64,000 nucleotides of DNA from Zwartia panacis. GTDB lineage: Bacteria; Pseudomonadota; Gammaproteobacteria; Burkholderiales; Burkholderiaceae_B. Each line of letters opens with the position of its first letter. Position 1 is the first letter of the stretch. Both the position numbers and the translations under genes were made by a program. Below the pieces are notes generated by a model. That model was not told where the DNA came from and searched no databases. It saw only the letters and a program-made list of their open reading frames with translations. Below, piece after piece: positions 34,565-43,554 of this stretch. The stretch spans positions 62,001 through 126,000 of the forward strand of contig NZ_JAUHHF010000003.1 of the NCBI RefSeq assembly GCF_030410395.1, written 5' to 3'.

Positions 34565-35669
34565 GCTCCAACAATGCCTCATACAAGTCCACCGTCATGA
34601 CACGCGGGTTGGTCTTGTTCGCGTTATCCAGCATCGCCGCATGCGCAATTCCTTTCAGCCTGTCTCGGGTTAATCCAAGATCTCGCAAACGTGGTGGTAT
34701 GCCAAGCTCACTCACCAAGCCGGAGATTTTTTCTGGCAAGTGTGCGACTGACGAGGCTCCACACAATTCAGCGATCTTGTGGGCTTTATCACCCAAAGAC
34801 TCAAGATTCAAACGCAACACATGCGGCAGCAAAATCGCATTCAAGGTTCCATGGTGATAACCCAACGCCCCTAAAGGATGCGCGCAAGCATGCACAGCGC
34901 CCATGCCTTTTTGAAAACACAATGCCCCCTCTAGAGAGCCCATCATCATGTGCCAGCGCGCTTGCCGATCATCACCGTGTTTCACCGCCTGACGAATATT
35001 GGAAAATATCCTTTGCATACCATCGACCGCGATCGCATCCGCAGGTGGATTCACCGTTGCTGAACAATAGGTTTCCACACAATGCGCTAACGCATCCATG
35101 CCCGTTGTCGCTGTCACGAGCGGCGGCAGGCCGAGCGTCAACTCCGGATCGCATAACGCCGCAGTCACGATGGCGGGACAGCGAACACCCGCTTTGATGC
35201 CATGATCAAAAATGATCACCGCAGATCGCCCGACCTCGCTACCCGTTCCTGATGTCGTAGGTATCAAAATCAAAGGTGGTGTTGGACCCAGTGGCAACTC
35301 ATCGGGATTACGGTTTGAATAATTCCACAAGGGTGGTGCATGCGTGGCCAATATCGCAATTGCTTTGGCCAAATCCAATGCCGCGCCACCACCAATACCG
35401 ACGACGCCATCACATCTATAGGCATGAAAAGCCCGGGCACCCGCAATCGCAGAAGCTTCGGTTGGATTGGGCGGAACTTCACTAAACAAAGCCTGCGTCA
35501 AACCGGGCTCAAGCGACTCTGTCGCCTGCGCGAATACGCCCGCTGCGATGACGCCGCGATCAGTGACAAATAACGGTTTTGAACATTGCGCTGTCGCCAT
35601 GACCTGCGGTAACAGCTTGCGTGCGCCAAAATCAAAATGAACAGGGGGACCAAATAGAATCAGGCTCAT
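34554..35669 (-). CDS. Iron-containing alcohol dehydrogenase
   Basis: 371 aa, group III metal-dependent ADH. The nucleotide-binding loop is GVVGIGGGAALDLAKA, followed by IPTTSGTGSEVG. Metal ligands: Asp in AALCDPEL, His in MDALAHCVE and two His in the HACAHPLGALGYHHG stretch. In this set it could reduce an aldehyde or oxidise an alcohol, or act as a maleylacetate reductase, a related group III enzyme; the motif reading does not decide. Its start overlaps the end of the upstream reductase gene by 4 bp, so they are co-translated. Confidence 0.9.
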   Translation of the reverse strand: MSLILFGPPVHFDFGARKLLPQVMATAQCSKPLFVTDRGVIAAGVFAQATESLEPGLTQALFSEVPPNPTEASAIAGARAFHAYRCDGVVGIGGGAALDLAKAIAILATHAPPLWNYSNRNPDELPLGPTPPLILIPTTSGTGSEVGRSAVIIFDHGIKAGVRCPAIVTAALCDPELTLGLPPLVTATTGMDALAHCVETYCSATVNPPADAIAVDGMQRIFSNIRQAVKHGDDRQARWHMMMGSLEGALCFQKGMGAVHACAHPLGALGYHHGTLNAILLPHVLRLNLESLGDKAHKIAELCGASSVAHLPEKISGLVSELGIPPRLRDLGLTRDRLKGIAHAAMLDNANKTNPRVMTVDLYEALLEQAY

Positions 35670-36676
35670 ACAATGCGCACAATCTGTTTGCCAACGTTGG
35701 CGCCGTTGAGCATGTCAATAAAAGCTTGCGGAGCATTTTCCAGCCCCTCTGCAACCGTCTCGAGATGTTTCAGTTTCCCGGCACTGTAAGCCTCCTGAAT
35801 TTCCCTGGTGGCCTCGGGCCACAGATCACGATGGTCGGACAAGACAAATCCATGTAACGACACCCGCTTGTTAAAAAACTCGCGATAGTTTTTGATCCCG
35901 TAAAGTTCAGTCGCGTTGTATTGCGATACCGTGCCACACAATGCCACACGGGCTCTTAAATTCAGCAAGGTCAATACATAATCGGTAATGGGGCCACCCA
36001 CATTATCAAAATAAACATCGACACCACCAGGGAGGGCTTGAGCAAGATTTTTCTCAAACTCCGGGCTCTTGTAGTCGATACAGGCATCGAATCCCAGTTC
36101 TTTCACTACGATTTCACACTTGCGCGCTCCGCCTGCGATACCAACCGCCCGACAACCCCTCAACTTGGCTAACTGACCGACCACACTCCCAACAGCTCCC
36201 GAAGCCACCGAGACTAAAACAGTCTCACCGGCGACAGGTTTACCAAACGCCATCAATCCTACCCAGGCAGTCAACCCAGTCGAACCCAGAGCACCGAGAA
36301 AAGCGCTCAGTGGTTTAAAGCTTGGATCGATCTTCTGTAGCTCTTTCACGGGGGCCGCACTGACATCCTCCCAACTCATGCGGCCAACGACCCAGTCACC
36401 CACCTGAAGGCTATTGTCCAGACTTTGCACAACCTGACCAATGGTACGGCCCACCATCTTTTCACCAATTTGCATCACAGGTGCATAGGAGTCTTTGGCC
36501 TCCATCCGCATCCTGATGTAGGGATCAACGGACAGGTAGTAGTTGCGGATCAGGACTTCGCCTGTTTTGATCGTTGGAATCGGACCCGACTCGAGCTTGA
36601 AACAATCAAGAGTCGGCATGCCCTCCGGACGCTTTGCATAAAGAATTTGACGATTCACTGCCGGAAGAGATGACAT
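35666..36676 (-). CDS. Zinc-free MDR oxidoreductase (CurA/prostaglandin reductase-like)
   Basis: 336 aa, medium-chain dehydrogenase/reductase without zinc ligands. Motifs: NYYLSVDPYIRMRM, LGALGSTGLTAWVGL, VSVASGAVGSVVGQLAKLRGCRAVGIAGG for NADPH, and DVYFDNVGG. CurA-type enzymes reduce the C=C double bond of conjugated enones. It is 9 bp behind a Bug receptor and overlaps the iron ADH, so the operon Bug - reductase - ADH looks like uptake and double-bond/carbonyl processing of one compound. Confidence 0.9.
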   Translation of the reverse strand: MSSLPAVNRQILYAKRPEGMPTLDCFKLESGPIPTIKTGEVLIRNYYLSVDPYIRMRMEAKDSYAPVMQIGEKMVGRTIGQVVQSLDNSLQVGDWVVGRMSWEDVSAAPVKELQKIDPSFKPLSAFLGALGSTGLTAWVGLMAFGKPVAGETVLVSVASGAVGSVVGQLAKLRGCRAVGIAGGARKCEIVVKELGFDACIDYKSPEFEKNLAQALPGGVDVYFDNVGGPITDYVLTLLNLRARVALCGTVSQYNATELYGIKNYREFFNKRVSLHGFVLSDHRDLWPEATREIQEAYSAGKLKHLETVAEGLENAPQAFIDMLNGANVGKQIVRIV

Positions 36677-36685
36677 GACGTGTGC

Positions 36686-37702
36686 TTAACCCAGAGAAAT
36701 ATTGGCTGTACGGATGAGTTTTTCAAGAGAGGTTCTTTGCGCTTCGAGCCAGCTGGAAAACTGTGCAGGCGTGTTGACAACCAAAACCATCCCTCGGGAA
36801 TCGATTGTTTTAATCACCGCAGGTGATTGTGCTGCTTTGGTTGTGGCAGCTTGCAAACCATCAATCGCCTGAACAGGCGTTCCTTTCGCGGCAAAGAATC
36901 CAAACCAGTCATCCATATCAAAGCCGGGATAACCTTGCTCGGCAATCGTAGGGATATCCGGATAACTCTTTGTCCGCTCCAGACTGGTCAAACCAAGAAT
37001 GCGCGCCTTGCCTGCCTGAACTGCACTGATTGCTGTGGACAACGTCAATAAGGTCGAATCAATCTGTCCGCCCATCAGGTCACGTAAGGCATCCGCACCA
37101 CCCCGGTATGGGGTGTGAATCAGCTCAATACCCGCAACCTGTTGAAACATCGCAATCGCCAAATGACCCATGCCACCTGATGGAGGTGTGCCACAGGTCA
37201 CTTTTTTAGGATTGGCTTTCGCATACGCAACAAACTCTTTGAGGTTCTTAGCGGGAAAATTCTCCCTGACTGCTAGCACCTGCGGAACGCGTACCGCCAG
37301 GGACACAGGCACAAAAGACGTTTTATAATCAAAGGCGATGTTCTTGAGCAAAACGGGATTGGTCAATTGATTGGCGGCATCCCATAAAAAGGTATAACCA
37401 TCCGCAGGCGCCTGAAGCACAGCTTGCGCGGCGATCATCGCGTTCCCGCCGGTTCGGTTTTCGACGATCACGGATTGCCCGATCACCTCGCCCAATGCAG
37501 CACAGATTGCTCTGGCCGAAGTATCCGCTGCACCTCCTGCTGAAAAAGGGACAATGACTCGGATACTTTTGTTGGGCCAGGCCCCCTGGGCAAAGACGTT
37601 TGCTCCAACCAATGGCGCAGCGATGGCGCCGAGACCAGCCTTTAGGATCGCCCTGCGCTTAAACAAGTTTCGACGACCCAAATCACTCAAGATTTTTTTC
37701 AC
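36686..37702 (-). CDS. Bug/TctC-family periplasmic solute receptor
   Basis: 338 aa from a GTG at 37702 with GGAG upstream. The N-terminus GRRNLFKRRAILKAGLGAIAA has twin arginines before the hydrophobic core and ends NVFAQG, so Tat export is possible. Landmarks: VPFSAGGAADTSARAICAAL, VIVENRTGGNAMIAAQAVL, ADGYTFLWD, HTPYRGGADALRDLMGGQIDS. First gene of an operon with the CurA-like reductase and the iron ADH. Confidence 0.92.
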   Translation of the reverse strand: MKKILSDLGRRNLFKRRAILKAGLGAIAAPLVGANVFAQGAWPNKSIRVIVPFSAGGAADTSARAICAALGEVIGQSVIVENRTGGNAMIAAQAVLQAPADGYTFLWDAANQLTNPVLLKNIAFDYKTSFVPVSLAVRVPQVLAVRENFPAKNLKEFVAYAKANPKKVTCGTPPSGGMGHLAIAMFQQVAGIELIHTPYRGGADALRDLMGGQIDSTLLTLSTAISAVQAGKARILGLTSLERTKSYPDIPTIAEQGYPGFDMDDWFGFFAAKGTPVQAIDGLQAATTKAAQSPAVIKTIDSRGMVLVVNTPAQFSSWLEAQRTSLEKLIRTANISLG

Positions 37703-37769
37703 TATTGTCTCCAGATTAAACGATGGCGATCTAACGTCGCCTGTTTGATCCGGATACTACTACAAGGTG

Positions 37770-38270
37770 TTAACTCAACACCACAGGTCGATTCGATAGC
37801 TCGTTTTGATCCCCGTCTTTAATCGGAAAATGTTCCAGCAAGTGCCGTGTCACCGCTTGAATACCACTGAGCACACCGCCACGAAAATCATTCCCTCTAA
37901 AAGCAGCTTCCATCTGATGGCAGATCCGCGTCCACTCGGCATCCCCAACTTTGGCATGAATGCCGCGATCGGCGACAATCTCAACCGCGCGATCAGCCAG
38001 CAGCACGTAAATCAACAACCCGCAATTATGTTCGGTATCCCAGATCCGAAGGTTTGAAAATAAACCGACAGCACGCGCGCGTGGCGACTCGCCTCTGAAC
38101 ACCTGCACCGGGTCAAGTGCAGCCTCAACCGCAAATCGCAACTCACCCGAATGTCTGGTTTCACTTGCCTGGATAGCGGACTCGATCTCGCGCAACACGG
38201 CTTTAGGAAAGGCCTGCTTCAGTTGCAGCTTGGTGGTGAAAATATGCTTGAGTAAACGTTTCGTTCGCAT
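37770..38270 (-). CDS. TPM-domain protein, short
   Basis: About 166 aa from the ATG at 38270: the ATG at 38279 lies directly against GGGGAG, while the second ATG is 9 bp away from it, a better distance. TPM domain features: basic N-terminus, AIQASETRHSGELRFAVEAAL, ARAVGLFSNLRIWDTEHNCGLLIYVLLADRAVEIVADRGIH and FRGGVLSGIQAVTRHL. No signal peptide or membrane helix, unlike its upstream neighbour. TPM domains are found with LemA proteins and in photosystem II repair factors; the role here is unknown. Confidence 0.82.
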   Translation of the reverse strand: MRTKRLLKHIFTTKLQLKQAFPKAVLREIESAIQASETRHSGELRFAVEAALDPVQVFRGESPRARAVGLFSNLRIWDTEHNCGLLIYVLLADRAVEIVADRGIHAKVGDAEWTRICHQMEAAFRGNDFRGGVLSGIQAVTRHLLEHFPIKDGDQNELSNRPVVLS

Positions 38271-38272
38271 CG

Positions 38273-39217
38273 CTACCATCTCCCCGAGGCGCCACCACCA
38301 CCAAAACCACCTCCGCCACCTCCGAAGCCACCTCCTCCAAAGCCGCCACCAGATCCACCTCCAAACCCACCATGACTTGAACTGCGTCCAGAGCCGCGTC
38401 CTGCACCGCCACCACCGTAATAGCCGGATCCCAAGCCGCCCAAACCACCTCCCAGCAATGTCACGATGAACGCGATGACACCACCCAAAATTGCCGTCAA
38501 AAGCGCGCCAGCGATGAACCAGCCAATGATCGATACCGCGACAGCCGTCACACCTGCCCCCAAACCTCGACCGAGAATACTTCGTAAAAAGCCCCCCAGC
38601 ACTAAGGCGATCACGAACAGCACAGACAGTGAGGACAAAGTGCCCTCTTGGTCAGCCACCAGCTGTCGAGCTGGGACTGGGGCAGGCAATATCTCCCCAT
38701 CAATGACCCGCCCGATTTGATCCACGCCGGCGAGGATGCCCCCATAAAAATCCTGCTGCTTAAACCGCGGGATAATGGCCCCATCGATGATCCGCTTGCT
38801 CATGGCGTCGGTCAACGCACCCTCAAGGCCATAACCAACCTCGATCCGCACAGCACGGTCATTTTTAGCGATTAGCAATATGACCCCGTCATCCACCTTT
38901 TTTCGACCGAGCTTCCATTTGTCTGCGACACGAATCGCGTACTGCTCGATCTCCTCGGGTTTGGTGGTCGGCACCATCAACACAGCCACCTGACTCCCCT
39001 TGCGGGCTTCGATTTCACGAAGCTTTTGATCAAGGGTACGCAGCTGCTCTGACGTGAGTGTTTTCGTTTGATCAATCACTCGGCCCGACAGAGCAGGCAC
39101 AGCGATCTCGGCCGAAACCTGCCAAGGCAGTAAAGCAGCCCACACCAACAGCAAGACGCTGCAAACACGCGCGAATCTCATCCTCCAACCGACGCGGTTC
39201 TCTTGAGAGTCGTACAT
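38273..39217 (-). CDS. TPM-domain membrane protein with Gly-rich tail (YgcG-like)
   Basis: 314 aa. The ATG overlaps the LemA stop (TAATG), which favours this start; an ATG at 39181 would also leave a full signal peptide. Order: signal peptide ending QVSAEIAVP, TPM domain (about 40-165: RVIDQTKTLTSEQLRTLDQKLREIEARKGSQVAVLMVPTT, EVGYGLEGALTDAMSKRIID), two or three membrane helices (about 195-265), and a Gly/Ser-rich tail to the end (GGGGFGGG-type). Anchored in the inner membrane with the TPM domain outside. Confidence 0.88.
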   Translation of the reverse strand: MYDSQENRVGWRMRFARVCSVLLLVWAALLPWQVSAEIAVPALSGRVIDQTKTLTSEQLRTLDQKLREIEARKGSQVAVLMVPTTKPEEIEQYAIRVADKWKLGRKKVDDGVILLIAKNDRAVRIEVGYGLEGALTDAMSKRIIDGAIIPRFKQQDFYGGILAGVDQIGRVIDGEILPAPVPARQLVADQEGTLSSLSVLFVIALVLGGFLRSILGRGLGAGVTAVAVSIIGWFIAGALLTAILGGVIAFIVTLLGGGLGGLGSGYYGGGGAGRGSGRSSSHGGFGGGSGGGFGGGGFGGGGGGFGGGGASGRW

Positions 39218-39819
39218 TACTTTGCTGGTGCTTTATCGAAATTCACAGCTGGCGCCTTGGAAATTTCGGCTTCATTTTCAACAGTGAAGCTTGCTTTGGG
39301 TTTGTAGCCAAAAATCATCGCCGTGATATTCGAAGGGAATGAACGCACTGCGATGTTGTATTCCTGTACAGCCTGGATGAATCGATTACGCGCAACTGTG
39401 ATCCGATTTTCAGTTCCCTCAAGCTGAGCACGAAGCTCCTGGAAACTTTGATTCGATTTCAATGAAGGATAGTTTTCCACCACCACCATCAAACGGCTCA
39501 GCGCACTGGTCAACTGACCTTGCGCAGCCTGAAACTTTTGAAACGCTTCGGGATCGTTGACCAGCTCAGGCGTCGCCTGAATCCCCGTTGCCCGGGCACG
39601 GGCCTCAACGACTCGCGTCAGGGTGTCTTGCTCAAACCCAGCTTCGCCCTTGACCGTGTTGACCAAATTTGGCACCAGATCCGCACGTCGTTGGTACTGA
39701 TTGAGCACCTCAGCCCACGCAGCCTTGACCTTTTCATCGGCTGTTTGAAACGTGTTGTAGCCACAGCCCGACAGACTCAATGTTGCAAACAACATCAGGA
39801 GAGAAAAATATTTACGCAT
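39217..39819 (-). CDS. LemA-family lipoprotein
   Basis: 200 aa from the ATG at 39819; the 39843 start would add eight residues before the signal. The signal ends at lipobox LSGC, so the mature N-terminal Cys is lipidated. LemA features: VKAAWAEVLNQYQRRADLVPNLVNTVKG, ARARATGIQ, SALSRLMVVVENYPSLKSNQSFQELRAQLEGTENRITVARNRFIQAVQEYN. It is the first gene of the LemA - TPM - TPM operon, a common arrangement of unknown function in proteobacteria. Confidence 0.93.
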   Translation of the reverse strand: MRKYFSLLMLFATLSLSGCGYNTFQTADEKVKAAWAEVLNQYQRRADLVPNLVNTVKGEAGFEQDTLTRVVEARARATGIQATPELVNDPEAFQKFQAAQGQLTSALSRLMVVVENYPSLKSNQSFQELRAQLEGTENRITVARNRFIQAVQEYNIAVRSFPSNITAMIFGYKPKASFTVENEAEISKAPAVNFDKAPAK

Positions 39820-39907
39820 GATAAATCCAGTATTAAATGACACGATCGTGCCAGTTTAGACCCTCAGTCAAAAACGTCAATGACGTACACAGGTGATTGG
39901 CGTACGC

Positions 39908-40600
39908 TCAAGCGTTGACAGACTGCGGCAAAGGTAGATACTCCGCGTCGAGATGGCCCGTTTTCACATAAATCAGCGCACCCTCGGATTGGGTGAACGG
40001 TGCGTGCTGGCTGTAGCGAGGACTCCTGATCCACGCACCCGCCGGATAGCTTCCATGCTCGTCGTGAAACACGCCGTCGAGCACAAATATCTCCTCACCT
40101 CCCGGATGAACGTGTCGATTGAAAACAGTATCAGGCGCCCACCGCACGAGAGCTGTATTCACTCCATTAAACTCGTGCAAAGGCAGCACTTTCAGACCTG
40201 GAACCATCCCCTGGTACCACTGTGCTGTGCACGTGTCGATCCGAACGGACTGATGATCTCCCGGACAAAACTGCCAAAGCTTGACCAAGAGCAAACAACC
40301 CGTTTGGGAAGCAGGACTATGCTTACTGCCAGGGGGATTGCGCAAATACGTTCCTGCCGGGTATTTGGCATGTTCATCAGAAAAGACCCCATCCAGCACC
40401 AGGATCTCTTCACCACCGCCATGCTCATGCGCCGCAAATGCGGCGCCTGGCGCATAACGCACCACTGAGGTGGCACGTGCGACCTCACCCCCCACGCGAT
40501 CCAGCATCTTGCGTTGCACGCCGGCTGCCGGCGAACCCACCCAATCCATTTGAGGGGTATGCAATACAACTCTTTGGGTGATGTCGTCGTTGATGTTCAT
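39908..40600 (-). CDS. Tandem ChrR-type cupin protein
   Basis: 230 aa made of two homologous ChrR-like cupins: the first about 20-115 (AAHEHGGGEEILVLDGVFSDEH), the second about 130-220 (RHVHPGGEEIFVLDGVFHDEH). Both retain the HxHxGxExxVL metal site. Full ChrR anti-sigma factors have an N-terminal sigma-binding zinc domain, which is absent here, and no sigma factor gene is adjacent. It is more likely a stand-alone metal-dependent enzyme or sensor. Confidence 0.88.
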   Translation of the reverse strand: MNINDDITQRVVLHTPQMDWVGSPAAGVQRKMLDRVGGEVARATSVVRYAPGAAFAAHEHGGGEEILVLDGVFSDEHAKYPAGTYLRNPPGSKHSPASQTGCLLLVKLWQFCPGDHQSVRIDTCTAQWYQGMVPGLKVLPLHEFNGVNTALVRWAPDTVFNRHVHPGGEEIFVLDGVFHDEHGSYPAGAWIRSPRYSQHAPFTQSEGALIYVKTGHLDAEYLPLPQSVNA

Positions 40601-40711
40601 CCTTAATATTCCACCGTTGACTTAAGTCGCAGGATATAAATTCGAAAATATACCTAACTAAATCCAGAGGAAATCCAATGCAATCAGCTGTGATTTGAGC
40701 GAAATTGGTTC

Positions 40712-41914
40712 TTAAACATCTTTAAGACCCCTATCATCCTTTAACTCCGCAAACTTCGCCGCCATCGTCGGATTACCCTTTGTCAACTTTTTAATCGTCA
40801 CATCCTGCGCCTTGTCATTCGCAAGGCGCAGATTCCGATCCGTTCCAAGTAGAGCCTCTTTGGTCTTTTGCAGATGATCGATTGACTTATCGATCTCGTC
40901 GATTGCCTTTTGAAACTTCTGAGACGCTAAATCATAGTTTCTGGCAAAAGCGCTCTTGAAAGTCTCCAACTCGTTTTCAAAATTCGTGATGTCGACGTTC
41001 TGTGCTTTAACCAGTGCGAGCTCAGTCTTGTACTTCAGTGAGTTCATCGCAGCATTACGCAACAAAGTGATCATGGGGATGAAAAACTGGGGACGAACAA
41101 TGTACATCTTGGGGTAGCGATGAAACATGTCCACAATGCCCGTGTTGTAAAACTCATTATCTGGCTCTAGAAGGGAGACTAATACCGCATATTCGCAGCC
41201 CTTTTCATTTCGATCCTTATCGAGCTCCTTCAGAAAATCCTCGTTCTTGCTTTTTGTCGCGGTACGATCACTCTCGTTTTTCATCTCGAACATAATCGAG
41301 ACTATTTCAGTCCCGGACTCATCCGAATCACGAAAAATAAAGTCGCCCTTACTGCCAGTCCGCGCATCGTTATCTTTCTCGAAATACGCTCGCGGGAATG
41401 CCGTAGCGCGAATTCGGTTGAATTCCGTCTCACAGTGCTGCTCGAGTGTCTCTCCCACCATCTTCGTTGATAGGCGAGCCTTCATGTCACGCAGACGCTC
41501 GATGGCTTCATCGCGATCCTTGAGCTGCGTTTCGTATTTATCCTTGAGCGACTTTTCTGCGAGTGCCTTCTCGAGTTGCGCACGCGCCAAGCCGCTCCTG
41601 AGCTCATCGCGCTCTTTCTCGACGCTACTGAGCGCTTGGACAATTGCAAGTTGCTGGGCCATCGCACCTGCCTCGAGCTTTGATTTCAGCGTCTGGATTT
41701 CTGCCTCCTTGGCTGCTGCCGCTTGTTGCGATGCATTCAACAACTTGGCCTCGGCCAGCGCAATCGCGTTACGCTTGTCCTGCTCGGCCATCTCGAGCCG
41801 CTCATGCAACTGCTGCTCAAACTCGCCATCGCGAACTTGTTTCAAAATATCGGCGTAGCCCGCCTCATCGATTTTGAACGCCTTGCTGCAGTGGGGACAG
41901 ATAATTTCATGCAT
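40712..41914 (-). CDS. DUF2130 coiled-coil protein
   Basis: 400 aa. It starts with a half zinc-ribbon ([10 protein letters not shown]), then a long charged coiled coil (about 25-165, Ala/Glu/Lys-rich). The DUF2130 core (about 170-330) contains GDFIFRD...IMFEMKNES, an Asp...Glu-x-Lys pattern as in PD-(D/E)XK nucleases, followed by [11 protein letters not shown] and [20 protein letters not shown]. Function unknown; nuclease activity is only an inference. Stand-alone gene. Confidence 0.85.
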   Translation of the reverse strand: MHEIICPHCSKAFKIDEAGYADILKQVRDGEFEQQLHERLEMAEQDKRNAIALAEAKLLNASQQAAAAKEAEIQTLKSKLEAGAMAQQLAIVQALSSVEKERDELRSGLARAQLEKALAEKSLKDKYETQLKDRDEAIERLRDMKARLSTKMVGETLEQHCETEFNRIRATAFPRAYFEKDNDARTGSKGDFIFRDSDESGTEIVSIMFEMKNESDRTATKSKNEDFLKELDKDRNEKGCEYAVLVSLLEPDNEFYNTGIVDMFHRYPKMYIVRPQFFIPMITLLRNAAMNSLKYKTELALVKAQNVDITNFENELETFKSAFARNYDLASQKFQKAIDEIDKSIDHLQKTKEALLGTDRNLRLANDKAQDVTIKKLTKGNPTMAAKFAELKDDRGLKDV

Positions 41915-41930
41915 AAAAAAAAGCCTTTTA

Positions 41931-42803
41931 CTAGCTTTGAATTGTTTTTAATAACTGCTGCTCGAAGGCACGGATATCTGAGAGACCAAGCAAATCATTC
42001 GTTTGTTCTAAAGACGCCATCTGATTGACCCAGTCTCTGGAGTCACCCTTTGCCTGCAAGTCTTTTAAGAATCTCCCAAGAACACCAATCGTCAGTCTTA
42101 CAGTACTGCTCGGAAAAAGCGCGATGGCATAACCCATTTGTTCTAGCTCTTGAGCAGAATGGAGAGGGGTTAAACCTGTCTCCGACATGTTGGCAATTAA
42201 GGGTCCGGGTAAAGTGCGACCAATCAGTTCGAGCTCCTCAGTAGACTGAGGACCATCGACAAACAATATATCCGCACCTGCATCCTTAAAAGCCCGACAA
42301 CGCTCAAGAGCCTCATTCATACCCATCGGACCTCTCGCATCGGTTCTCGCCACGATGAGAGTATCCGCATTCTCGCGAGCAAGCACAGCAGCCTTGACCT
42401 TTCTAATGGCGATATCTCGAGGTTCAACAATCTTGTTATCCATATGACCGCATTTCTTTGGCCATGCCTGATCCTCAATCTGTATAGCAGCCACACCCAG
42501 CAACTCCATACCTCGGACGGTACGGACAACGTTCGCAACGTCACCATATCCAGTGTCACAATCCACAATGAGAGGGATGCTAGTCACCCTTCGCATCGAC
42601 AGAACTGCCTGCTCCACATCTGCGTAAGCAATCAAACCAATATCCGGCTCAGCGTAACGGGATGCTGCTGTGGCATACCCACTGACATAACCGGCCTCGA
42701 AACCTTGAGCCTCAATTAACCTGAGCTCAAGCGGAGAGCCGCCACCTGGCACCACCAAAATCTTAGATTGGGAAAGTCTGTTTCGGAGTGTTCGCGCTGA
42801 CAT
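41931..42803 (-). CDS. Isocitrate lyase/PEP mutase-family C-C lyase
   Basis: 290 aa. The lyase signature KKCGH is present ([11 protein letters not shown]), with the catalytic Cys that separates true lyases from PEP mutase. Mg2+ site: DCDTGYGD and EDQ. Substrate loop residues: VARTDARG. Similar enzymes cleave methylisocitrate or 2,3-dimethylmalate to pyruvate/succinate or pyruvate/propionate. It is divergent from the GntR - LeuC/D-like operon, which ends with a second enzyme of the same family. AGGA precedes the start. Confidence 0.88.
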   Translation of the reverse strand: MSARTLRNRLSQSKILVVPGGGSPLELRLIEAQGFEAGYVSGYATAASRYAEPDIGLIAYADVEQAVLSMRRVTSIPLIVDCDTGYGDVANVVRTVRGMELLGVAAIQIEDQAWPKKCGHMDNKIVEPRDIAIRKVKAAVLARENADTLIVARTDARGPMGMNEALERCRAFKDAGADILFVDGPQSTEELELIGRTLPGPLIANMSETGLTPLHSAQELEQMGYAIALFPSSTVRLTIGVLGRFLKDLQAKGDSRDWVNQMASLEQTNDLLGLSDIRAFEQQLLKTIQS

Positions 42804-42836
42804 TTTTAAGATTCCTGAATGATTTTTTTAAAAGTG

Positions 42837-42854
42837 TACAACACTTATGTTGTA
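42837..42854. promoter_or_regulatory. Inverted repeat in divergent promoter, probable GntR operator
   Basis: TACAACA - CTTA - TGTTGTA, perfect 7-bp arms, between the divergent lyase gene and the GntR gene. FCD-GntR proteins bind AT-rich palindromes of this size, so this is likely the site for the adjacent regulator, controlling both directions. Confidence 0.6.
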
Positions 42855-42891
42855 TATTATTGTCTAAACATTGATACAGCGCCTTCACTTA

Positions 42892-43554
42892 ATGTCCTCC
42901 ACTCCCACCCTCATTCGAACAGGCAAAACGATCAGTCGCGTTGTGTCCACACTCAAGGAGCAAATCCTGGATGGTCGGCTTGCTCCCGGCCAGAGATTGA
43001 TTGCAAACGACCTACTTGAGGAACTCGGAGTTAGCCGTGGCTCCTTGCGTGAGGCTTTTCGTCAACTAGATGCCGAGAGACTCATTAATCTGACCCCAAA
43101 CAAAGGGGCGATTGTGCGCAAACTCAATATCGCCGAGGTCAACAAGCTTTTTGAGATCAGAATTGCACTCGAGGGTTTCGCTGCCAGATTAGCAGCCGAA
43201 AAAATTGACCTGAAAGATAATCGCAAACTTTTTATCGACGTACTCGAGAGAGGACGCAGACATCAACACAATCCGATTTTTTCAGAATTCGTGATCGACA
43301 ATCGCGATTTCCATCAAGCGATTGTGAACATTTGCGAAAACGATGAGCTCGGCAAACTCATCGACAAATACCAACTCCCTGTATTCATGTTGCAACTCAG
43401 ACAAGTCATGAGCAAAGAACAAATTATTAAAAACGCACTCAGTGAACACGAAGAAATTGCCAGTGCCATCCTCTCCTCCTCGCCAGAAGCTGCCTATGAA
43501 GCCATGAAAAAGCATCTTTTGCATTCATCGCAACTCATTCTTGGATCCTTATGA
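42892..43554 (+). CDS. GntR-family (FCD) transcriptional regulator
   Basis: 220 aa from the ATG at 42892; a TTG at 42871 is also in frame. HTH (about 10-70: VVSTLKEQILDGRLAPGQRLIANDLLEELGVSRGSLREAFRQLDAERLI) and FCD effector domain with IDNRDFHQAIV and SEHEEIASAI, which provide metal-binding Asp and His. Its stop overlaps the LeuC-like start (ATGA), so regulator and dehydratase are one message. Likely an autoregulated repressor that senses the pathway's acid. Confidence 0.93.
   Translation: MSSTPTLIRTGKTISRVVSTLKEQILDGRLAPGQRLIANDLLEELGVSRGSLREAFRQLDAERLINLTPNKGAIVRKLNIAEVNKLFEIRIALEGFAARLAAEKIDLKDNRKLFIDVLERGRRHQHNPIFSEFVIDNRDFHQAIVNICENDELGKLIDKYQLPVFMLQLRQVMSKEQIIKNALSEHEEIASAILSSSPEAAYEAMKKHLLHSSQLILGSL

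Noticed and set aside
39908-40600. Anti-sigma factor ChrR
   Set aside because: The N-terminal sigma-binding zinc domain is absent and there is no adjacent sigma factor gene; only the cupin part is present, twice.
41247-41858. 203-aa Ser-rich frame opposite the DUF2130 gene
   Set aside because: Mirror of the coiled-coil codons; a shadow frame.
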